A stretch of DNA of 64,000 bases from assembly GCF_019175385.1 (NCBI RefSeq), contig NC_083338.1:89797777-89861776 (forward strand). Direction: 5' to 3'. Within the stretch, counting starts at the first letter, position 1, and each line of letters begins with the position of its first letter. Shown here in pieces: positions 55,284-64,000 of the stretch. This DNA is from Lycium barbarum. Lineage: Eukaryota; Streptophyta; Magnoliopsida; Solanales; Solanaceae. A model generated the notes under the pieces. It was not told where the DNA came from, ran no database searches, and saw only the letters and a list, made by a program, of their open reading frames with translations. A program made the translations under genes and the position numbers.

Positions 55284-56003
55284 GTGGATCGGTACGATGA
55301 GCTCCGTACTTATCTACGAGAGGCTATAGGACATTTAGAAAATCTCACTTTGTTTCATTCTTTCATGCTACTTTATTCTAATTGGTATCTGGAAAGATCA
55401 AATTGGTATCTGACTCTTATCTCCTCTCTCACGGATGGTGAGGAATCGAGATACTACAACCCGAGGTCAGGTGCCAGAGCCTGCAGCTACGACTGGCACC
55501 CGAAGGCGAGTGACAGCCAGAGGGCATGGCAGAGCGAGAGGCCACGGGGCTACACCGGCCAGGGGCAGGGCTCTTATGGTAGGGCAGCGGTGAAAGAGGT
55601 CTCCATCTCCCGAGCTCGAGTATCAACCTGATCGAGGCCAGGAAATAGATGATGGTCTGGCCCCAGCACTGACATAGCCTGAGGTTACTTCTAATCAAGC
55701 CATGCATGATACTATGACCAGAGTTTTACTTCATCTTGATTCCCACCAGGCGGCAGCTGGTGTTACTACTCCCGACAGGGGTTGACAGAGCAGAGTTGGG
55801 GCGTAGACCACTGAGCAGGGATCTACACGAGTAACACACCCCGCTGCAACGATGGCTCCTCGCATTGATGCAATACCCGCTCCTGGTGACGATCTTATTC
55901 CCATGGAGGGCGTTGTTATGACCGCGTAAGATCAGGATCTTGTTGGGCGATTTAGGAAGTTAGAACCGCCGAGGTTTTCTGGTACTTCTTCTGAGGATGC
56001 TTA
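55284..56003 (+). pseudogene. Decayed gag N-terminus of element I
   Basis: The interior of I begins with an open stretch from 55284. Across frames it encodes a basic Arg/Gly-rich region (about 55450-55600), and then near 55925-56000 a block with R-F-R-K-L-E-P-P-R-F-S-G-T-S-S-E-D-A-Y. That is a recognisable Ty3/gypsy Gag block but of another lineage than A, B, D, G and H. At least three stops or frame changes break it. It is cut at 56004 by a CACTA-type terminus. Confidence 0.65.
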
Positions 56004-57209
56004 CACTATAAGAAAAAGGCTTATCTGTGACTAAAAATTTACAATGGGTTAGAAATCCCTTTCTTAAAAGTACATGTTTAGGGACGAGAACTTTTCCTGG
56101 TCTCTAATTCCCCAATATTTAGCGAAGAGCCTACATCTAGTTCCTAATGATATGGATATCCGGTCCCAAATAACTATATTTTAGCGGAGACAAAAGGCAC
56201 CTCTTATTTTATCTCTTATAATATCAGAAAATAATAAAATAAGACACCTAAAATTATAGAAATAAAAACTCATGCTCCAATATTTCCTCCATCACTTTGG
56301 GGGAAACCAAAACCTAATAGTTCATCTCCCTGGCAATTTTCTCTTGCTATTGGTGATTTGTTGTTTCCTCAAAAATAATGGGTCAACCCTCTCCGTCTCC
56401 TTCCTAGAAAAACCCTAGAATTCAAATTTGATAGTCCAACTCATACAAACTCCATAGTGATTTTGAAATTCCATCACAATTATAAAAAAAAATTGCACCG
56501 GAGATTGAGGAGGTGCAATCAATAAATGTTGAACCATCATCGTTTTCGATAGTGGTTAACGACGGCATCGAGGAGGACTGTTTAAGGAACAATGTGTATG
56601 CTGTAGCTGGACGCCGTGTGTGGTTTTCAGTGCTTATTTAGCTATTTTCTCTTCATTTTTTGGGCAGATGAATGTTTTACCTATTTCTTCTGATTTAGGA
56701 TATTTATTTTTGCAGCTATCTTAGTTTCTTAGGTATGTTTGTGAACTCTTTCTTTCACTACATGAACAAGAGTTAATGGTTTCCCTTCCATTTATCATAA
56801 AATTCTAAGATGACAAATTCAAGTAAGACAAGGTTGTGCTAAAACAATTTAGCTTATATGATTTGGGAAAGTTGAGAATTGTCGGGTCTATTTTTTTTGT
56901 TATGGGGTCTTGTTTATACCCATCAATTGATGATACTAATTGTGCAATTTTACTTAAAAATTCTATTTTTGTTGAACTTTATTGGGTATAAAATATTATC
57001 TTTGCAATTGCAGCCTATTCAGGTGTTGGCTTATGTACTTGCAAAATGTCTCGCATAAGGTATCCCTGTAGGTATCATCCACCTATATCAGTTGATTCAA
57101 GTCAAACCAGGGACTGAAATACTATTCTGCAACAGATGGATTATAAAATTAAAAAAACAAACCAAATATAAGAATGCCACATTTTCTTTCCAAAAAGTTA
57201 ATTAAACGC
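56004..57209 (+). mobile_element. CACTA-type DNA transposon, left end
   Basis: CACTATAAGAAAAA at 56004 matches the CACTA (En/Spm) terminal inverted repeat. It is followed by subterminal words of the type GGGACGAGAA and GGTCTCTAATTCCCC. The sequence up to 57209 has no transposase frame; it has a CCCTAGAATTC region and T-rich stretches with TGCAG that resemble a plant gene 5' region. No matching right end (TAGTG with the same repeat) was confirmed, and LTR J begins at 57210, so the transposon is probably truncated or continues beyond J. Confidence 0.55.
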
Positions 57210-58810
57210 TGTTATATCCTGTATTTTTATGCGTCGAGTTATTCGTAAGAGAATCGACTCAAGTTAAAGACGGGATCATTTTCGGATACGAAATAGGGAC
57301 TTTTAATTTCCAATTTTAATTAGAACATAAATTGTTTATAAATTTTTTTTAGTGTAGAAATATTACTAGAGATTAGGGATTAATTAATTGTGATTATTTT
57401 ATTAAGTAAGAATTGGTGATTAATTAAAATTAATTAACCTAATTACTATAGTGGGCCCCACCCGAATATATAAAAAAAAAAGGGAAAATGACAATTTAAG
57501 AATTTGATTAGTGAGTCACAATGGGGGAGGGGGGGGGGAGGGGGCACATGTCTAGCTATAAGCAAACATATATATAGGAATAAAGGTGAACAAATTATAA
57601 TTTAGTTTCATTTTTTCAAGAAAATTAAGTTAACAAAAATCACAAAACCTCCATGGCTGCTCTCGGCCAGCCATGGTGTTGAAGAAAAATTTGTGTTCTT
57701 GAATGTTTTGATCAAGTTTCAAGTGCATTACAAATTCAAGGAGGTGATAGCAACATTGGATATTTAGTTGAAGAAGAAGAAATTGTAAAATTGGAGCAAT
57801 TGAGTGTAGAAATTCCTCCGACAAAATTTAGGTAAGATTTTCTTATTTTGTGGTATAATTGTGTTAATAGTGTTGAAATGGAATTATAAAAATTGGATTG
57901 GACGAAATTGGAAGTAAGAAAATGCATGAAATCGTTGTTATATGAAATTGTGGGTTGAAAAGGATTCAGAAGGGTTGTTGGATTGTTAGAATTGTTTATG
58001 GGTTGAATTGTAAGAATTTTGTATGTATATCTCTATTGCTGTTATTATTGGTATTTCTGTGATGACAGGAGGATAATTGGAAATTCGGGTTAGGCGAATA
58101 TATAGGGGAAATGCTGCCCTATTTTCGTTAAGTCCTTAACTAATGAAAAGCCCTAATCGAGAAAGCATAAGTTAAAGAATGAGTTCTATAAGCGATGGGC
58201 TATAGATTTACGAACAAGAAAGTATAGTTACTAACGATAGTGTTACTTTTATATTAAATAGGCTAAAGGGGCGACGAAGCAAATGAGATTACGATTAATC
58301 GTTAACAGGTATGTAAAGCTGTCCCTTCTTTATTTTGGCATGTCTTAGATATAAGTGACGAATGATATGAGCTTTGGGGTAATTCCATTCATAAGTTTCG
58401 AGTGTGATTCATGATTCCTATTCACTTCTTGATGTTAGAACACTTGAGATGATTGATCTTCCCTCTCAAAGTTTTCTATACGTTGGATAGTAGTCGATAT
58501 ATATAAGCTCTTATTCTTAGAGACTCTACGATAACTAATGTCCTTGACTTCTATAAGCTATTTCATATTATCTTGATACATGTCTATGATTCCTAAGGCT
58601 CTTTTGATATGATCTATAATGACATTCGAGGGATACTTGATATGATTGTCGCTATTGATACTCAGGTGTTAATCTCTTCTTCTTATTCTGTTGAGTCTTG
58701 ATAATGATTTAAATTGCATATGGCTGCTCACTACTCTGTTCGTGCATGCCTCAATATGTCTTTCACCAAGTCCCGGGCCGAGTAAGTTAACGTGCACAGT
58801 CTCACTGCAT

Positions 58811-58847
<37 letters not shown>

Positions 58848-59271
58848 TGTTATGTTGTGTTGGTGTTATGATGTGTTTATGGAGTTATGCTGTGTTATGG
58901 CGTTATGATGTGTTTATGGAGTTATGCTGTGTTATGGCACCAAGGATGGTGTGGCGACCATGTTCATCAAGTCCCATAATGGGCCAGGTATGATATATGA
59001 TATTGACATGCATGATTTATGTTTCAAAAGGGCAAGTGTTTTGGTATTCTGAACATTGTACTTGTCTTCTGTACTCCCTATTTCAGTTATGATCCTTTTT
59101 ACTGTATTTCATGCTTTATATACTCAGTACATATTCCGTACTGACCCCCTTTCTTCGGGGGGGGAGGGGCTGCGTTTCATGCCCGCAGGTACAGATAATC
59201 GGTTTGGTGATCCTTCAGCATAGGACTTCTACTCAGCTGTCTTGGAGAGCTTCGTTGTTCCAGAGTCTAGA
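57210..59271 (+). mobile_element. LTR J, interrupted by element K
   Basis: It begins TGTTATATCCTG at 57210 (the same start type as D and L, and close to K) in plus orientation. It contains a G-rich run (about 57524-57544), the GGGGAAATGCTGCC module (about 58107), a donor-like CAG|GTATGTAAAG at 58309 and the GTACTGAC hairpin module with GCAGGTACAGA (about 59118-59195). It ends at 59271 where K is inserted; the remainder lies beyond the window. No coding sequence is seen. Confidence 0.8.
58813..58940. repeat. TA tract and GTTATG tandem repeat in LTR J
   Basis: A (TA)15 tract (58813-58842) is followed by about five degenerate copies of a 20-25 bp unit containing GTTATGNTGTGTT. Confidence 0.9.
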
Positions 59272-62200
59272 TGTCACGGCCCAACTCCGTAGGCCGCGAC
59301 TAATGTCCGTGCTGGACACCCAGACGTACCCGATAACCCAAATTAGCAAAATGACATAATATTTCAAATATAAAAGTCACTTGACGTTAGTAATTAGCAT
59401 AAAAGAACCGACACAGTACATGGAGGCCGATGAGGCTGTCACAGATCGTATCATACCCGAACATATACAGAACCCACACAAGTATGTCTACAGACCTCTA
59501 CAGATCATAACATAATCATAAGACGGGACAGCGCCCCGTCATACCCCTGAATAGCATACATATATATAATAGCGGCAAACTGTACCAATATACAGGCTCT
59601 GAACAAAAGAGCGCTCCCAATATAGCAGAATAGATGTCCTAGGCAGGCGGTCAGCAAATCTGTCTTCTGTACCTGCGCGGCATAAAAACGCAGCCCCCGA
59701 AGAAAGGGGGTCAGTACGAAATATGTACTGAGTATGTAAAGCACAGAACGTAGTAAACAAAGTCATAATCAGAACAGAAGGTACAGAAAATGGACAGAAT
59801 ATCTAGATTAGCAAAATATTGATCATAAAGCATAAATAGTATTTGTTGAAAACATATGTCGTACCTGGTCCCAATACGGAACAAGATCATAACCGAAACA
59901 GGACTTACAGAGAAGTGAGTGTGACATCTGAAGTATCAAATGCATATTTTCAAAACATGAGGAGTGTGTTAAGAAACATACAGCATATCATATCCGGCCC
60001 TTGTCAAGGGCTCGACAAACAGAACGTGGCCACCCCCCGACGCTGGTGCCACCATACATACGGAACAGAGTATGGGATAACCCCGTAACATAACATATCA
60101 TATCAGATGGCCATATCAGATCATAGCATATCAGAATGTGTGTACATGGCACAGCATACTCCAAAACCCATGTACATATATACCTGCCCCCTCACATCGA
60201 GGCACGGCGAACAATGCAGTGGAATACGCTTGACAACATATCCTGGCCCGGGCTCAGTGTGGGAAACATTGAGGCATCCACGAATGGAGTAGTGAGAAAC
60301 TAAATGCAATAAAAATATCATAGATTTCTAGAGACTCAATGAGGCATATCGAATGACAAATCAAATCGATGAAGTCGGACGGAATCATAGCAAGTGTATG
60401 TCATATGTCATAATGAGTTACGGAAGAATAATCCTCCTGAAATCTTTTTCATATTCCAAAATAGCTTACCAAACTCGAGGGAGTCAGCAAACGATTTTCC
60501 TTAGTAGTTGAAAGGATAGTTAAAATATTTTATTTTATATTATTCGAAAATAAGGCAATAGTACAATAAGAGGGCAAAGCGGGAATAGTGCGGCTAAACG
60601 TAATACAAAATATCGTACCTTTACAGAGACTCGATATAGTATCCAGAATAAGTATCATTAGTAGTCGGAAAAGTAGTTAAGACGTTTCCTTAAAAATTGC
60701 TTGAAATCAAGTTACAAAGGACCATAAGGGTAAAATCGGAAATAGTGGGCCCGCCTCGGGACAAACAAGGCGGCGGGCTCAAATTACGTATATTAAGCTT
60801 ATGGGGTCACCTACAGAGGTCTTAGGGGTATTCCATAACTTTCTAGGTAGTTTGGAGAAGTTTGCATAATTTTTCAGTAAAGCCTGCTTAGAGGGTTCAA
60901 TTCTATTGAACGAAAAAGGAGCATTTTCAATTGCGGATTCCAATGGGCAGAATGTCTTCCGAAGTTCAAATCCAATCCTAGTACACCTAGGACATGCCAA
61001 GAGAAGAATCGGGATAGCTTTACATACCTTTTACGCACTTTACGCCTTTCCAAGTTCACTTCCCGTTTCGTCCAAAATCTGCAAATGGTCACATTTACCA
61101 AATATTAAGCATAAGGCTTTAGGCTTAAATCTCAAGTCAACACTTTTCTACAAAGATTTGGGCAGCATCTCCCCTATACACATAGCATCCCCGAGAATTT
61201 AACTCGGCCAAAACAATCAACAACAACCCAACAACAACATCAACAACAACAACAATCACTATAACCACAATATAACTTAACTAGCTATCTTTTCAACATA
61301 ATGTCATAACCTTCATTTCAACTTCAATTTCCAAACTAATCTCAATGGTTTCACATTCATCATTAATCTAGATCATCACAATATAATTTGGAAATATTTC
61401 ATATCATTTCTACGAAATATTCACAAGATATACAAAATATACAAACTTTCCACCAAAACATAATTCACCCAAAACTTCAAATCTTCAACCTACATATTCA
61501 TAACATATTTCCATCTTCCAATTTCATCAACCATAATCATAATTTACATCTTAACAACTTCATTTCCATAATATCACAAAATTATTCTAAGGTGACATAA
61601 TCTTCTACATTCCAACTTCAACCAAAATTCATTCAACTTTCATTCCCAATATAATTTCCATCATAACCACAACTAGAATACAACATAAAATTCAACTCAT
61701 ATCATATATACAACAATATACACACACGGCTACATACACTATATTTCATACCCACTTTGAAATCTTCCATTTTTCCATACAATCAACTCATTCCCACATA
61801 CTACAACACAAACAAGACTTCATAACACAAATAAAAGGGATGAATTCTTACCCTTTTTCCTAATCTTCTTCACTTGAATATATGATCAAATTGAGGAACC
61901 AAGTGCTCCTTCTTCCAAAACAACTACACCAAGTTGTAGAGGGACCTTGAATTAGTAGGAATTCAACAAGAAAATAATTTTAGAGGCAAGATTTTGGGGG
62001 TTGATTTTTCTATGGCCAAACCCGAAATTGGCTTGAGTTGTTGTTCTTGTCTTCTCCTTATGTTGTTTTCTTGAACCCTCTATAGGATAATGACTACTAT
62101 ATATTATTAGCACATGGAAAATTTAATTAGGACCATGGGTTTGGGCCATTGTTGGCCGGCCACCCCTTTGAGTTGGGCCCAAATTTTTCTTTTCATTTTT

Positions 62201-62597
62201 TTTGGGCCAACTCGGTTGGTCCCGAGTTGGGCCTAGCCCACTGATCTTTCGACCTTAAAACGTTCATATCTCCTTGTATCAACGTCACCTTGGAACCCAC
62301 GACCTATGGATGGAAAGCTAATTCAATTATCTACAACTTCTATTTCTTGGTATTTTCCAAATTCGAAACTTATAATACCGTTTTTGCCCCCCAAAGTCAG
62401 GTCACCCGAAAACGTTTTCTTAAAAATATTCGTTTGGAGGACTTCCACTTTGATTTGGCCCAAGGGTCCTTCTTGAGTTGTGTTTAACTTCACATATGTG
62501 ATTCATATAATTTCACATGTCCCAAAAAAAAATCTTGACGTGTGGGCCCCACCTCAACTTACAATTAATCCGACGTTCAAAAATACGGGATGTAACA
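59272..62597 (-). repeat. 3' LTR of element K (3326 bp)
   Basis: From TGTCACGGCCC at 59272 to GGGATGTAACA at 62597. It holds the GTACTGAC hairpin module (about 59696-59740), a CCGGCCCTTGTCAAGGGCTC hairpin word near 59995-60015, a donor-like site at 61027 and the GGGCAGCATCTCCCC module near 61152-61175. Short open frames in it have no recognisable product. Confidence 0.92.
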
Positions 62598-62633
62598 TCC
62601 TCCCCCCCTTTAGAACATTCGTCCTCGAATGTT
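62598..62633 (-). other. Polypurine tract of element K and adjacent hairpin
   Basis: The minus strand reads AAAGGGGGGGAGGA before the LTR; the 8-bp AACATTCG/CGAATGTT stem is at 62614-62633, identical to that in D. Confidence 0.88.
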
Positions 62634-62738
62634 AGATTAGGCTTATAGGGTCTGTAAGTACTTCGGGGAAGTTTCTCTTTATGGTCAGCACACATAATAC
62701 ACATTCATTAATGAATATAACTAAGCAAAGCTTTTAAA

Positions 62739-64000
62739 TTACCTGGAGGGATAGCGAACAACTGAGGATATTTCTTCTTCATCTTCCCAGGTCATCTCCT
62801 CCCTGTTATTATTCCGCCACAGCACCTTAACGGAAGCTACATCTTTGTTCCGTAATTTTCTTACTTGGCAATCCAGAACGGCTACAGGCTGCTCTTCGTA
62901 CGATAGTTCCTCCGTCACCCGAATATTATTTGCTGGAAATATTCTAGGAGGATCGCCGACACATTTTCGGAGCATGGATACGTGAAATACCGGATGTACT
63001 TCTTCCAAATCAGATGGTAGGTCTAGCCCGTAAACGACATTCTCAATTCTTCGAACAATCTGATAAGGTCAGATATATCGCGGATTGAACTTACTCTTTT
63101 TACCGAATCACATTATGCCTTTCATAGGCGATACCTCAAAAATACCCAATCACTAACCTGGGATTCCAATGGTCGACGCCGTTTATCAAAATATGACTGC
63201 TGTCGACCCTAAGCTGCTAATTGTCTCTCTCGGATAAGTTTCACCTTATCAACTGCCTATTGGATCATATCTGGGCCTATTAATTCTGTTTCGCCAATAT
63301 CAAACTAGCCGATGGGTGACCTGCATTTTTTTGTCATACAAAGCCTCGTATTAAGCTAGAATGGTAGCGGTTATTATAAGCAAACTCGATCAACGGCAGA
63401 TGATCGTCTCGGCTACCTCCGAAATCAATAATACAGGCTCGCAACATATCTTCTAGCATTTGTATAGTGTGCTCGGCCTGTCCGTTACTCTGAGGATGGA
63501 ATACTATGCTTGGACTTACCTGAGCCCCTAATCCTTCCTGAAACGAATCTCCAGAAATTAGTCATAAACTGAGTATCTCTGTCAATGACAATAGATATAG
63601 GAGCTCCGTGGAGTCTCATTATTCCTTTAATACATATAGTCTGGCATAATCCCCAACCGAATAAGTGGTTCTGACGGGGAGAAAATGGGCTGATTTTTGT
63701 CAGTTTATCAACTATACCACATATGGAAATCATACTTCCGTGGAGTGCGAGGCAAACCCGTAATGAGATCCATACTAATTATTTCCCACTTCTAAGTCGG
63801 AATTTTCATTTCCTGAAACAGTCCACCCGGTTTCTGATACCCAATTTTAACTTGCTGACAATTTGGGCACTGGTCAACGGGTCTTACGATGTCGGGCACA
63901 CATAATCTACCTCGGTATAACAATACTCATCCGGTAAAACCTCGAGCTGGATCTTTTCCTTGTCAAAGGTTGTATCTCTGTACGATACTGGAATAGAATC
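62739..64000 (-). pseudogene. pol of element K, integrase and chromodomain part, broken
   Basis: Reading on the minus strand from the window end: integrase segments with C-P-N-C-Q-Q near 63855, a W-I-V-D-K-L-T-K type block near 63700, I-V-I-D-R-D-T-Q-F (second catalytic Asp region) near 63580, the F-A-Y-N-N block near 63385, and a chromodomain-type tail with V-K-V-L-W-R-N-N-N-R-E-E-M-T-W near 62840-62780. Frames change several times between 63010 and 63480 and near 63730, so no functional protein can be made. The rest of pol and gag lies to the right of the window. Confidence 0.85.

Larger units (their letters stand above)
59272..64000 (-). mobile_element. Element K, 3' part (Ty3/gypsy chromovirus)
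   Basis: Minus-strand element inserted in LTR J and running off the window. Visible parts are the 3' LTR (59272-62597), a polypurine tract and the C-terminal half of pol. The LTR start and end match the D family, so K is a pol-bearing relative of the gag-only element D. The left flank that should be duplicated is CTAGA (59267-59271); its partner is outside the window. Confidence 0.9.

Noticed and set aside
55284..55631. 115-codon frame as a host gene
   Set aside because: It follows an LTR end and PBS and continues into a Gag block in another frame; it is retrotransposon interior.
57340..57360. TTTTTTTTAGTG as the right end of the CACTA transposon
   Set aside because: It lies inside LTR J, lacks the full terminal repeat and shows no matching 3-bp duplication.
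59267..59271. CTAGA as a proven target duplication of K
   Set aside because: The other end of K is outside the window.
24429..64000. A 3' LTR for element E
   Set aside because: No second copy of the E LTR start (TGTTACACCCCGAAAAG) was found in this range.

Overview
The window looks like gene-free repeat DNA from a plant nuclear genome. Almost all of it is nested Ty3/gypsy LTR retrotransposons. Every recognisable gag-pol is of the chromovirus type (Del/Tekay-like): one gag-pol reading frame, a CCHC knuckle, a D-x-G-S-T protease, an F-I-D-D reverse transcriptase, RNase H, an HHCC/DDE integrase and a C-terminal chromodomain. Primer-binding sites match the initiator tRNA-Met 3' end (TGGTATCAGAGC) and LTRs are 2.2-3.4 kb. 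LTR ends of the type TGTTAYRYC...GTCGTGACA, as I recall them, are common in Solanaceae; an asterid, probably solanaceous host is an inference. I found no host gene, tRNA gene, functional rRNA gene or CRISPR array.

Layout (letters are mine). 1-2119: relic A (minus strand; gag, PBS, part of its 5' LTR), broken by LTR L at 566 and LTR C at 2080. 2120-12070: complete element B (minus), inserted in C with target duplication TGGAG. 12194-24428: LTR of element E (plus), split by complete but pol-less element D (13176-22706, minus, duplication GAAAT). 24429 to about 27985: non-coding interior of E. From about 27985: an L1-type LINE relic (minus) split by solo LTR F (28384-42335, duplication CATCT). 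F itself holds a near-palindromic Mutator-like MITE (28545-29335, 10-bp duplication) and element G (30762-41696, plus), the best-preserved coding copy. 42690-55221: LTR of element I (plus), split by complete element H (44989-54844, plus, duplication TCCAT). I's decayed gag is followed by a CACTA-type terminus (56004), LTR J (57210-59271) and the 3' LTR and pol end of element K (59272 to the window end, minus).

The coding parts follow a standard retrotransposon cycle and all are broken to some degree. G has only two single-base deletions and one stop codon. The less expected signals are non-coding: (1) a splice-donor-like AG|GTATGT in the LTR and a splice-acceptor-like site one or two bases before the gag ATG, which together would remove the PBS from gag-pol mRNA; (2) a roughly 800-bp non-coding module with an embedded 5S-rRNA-like sequence, shared by the unrelated-LTR elements D and E; (3) family-specific palindromic word arrays directly upstream of the TATA box; (4) short hairpin modules conserved across families in the LTR and next to the polypurine tract.
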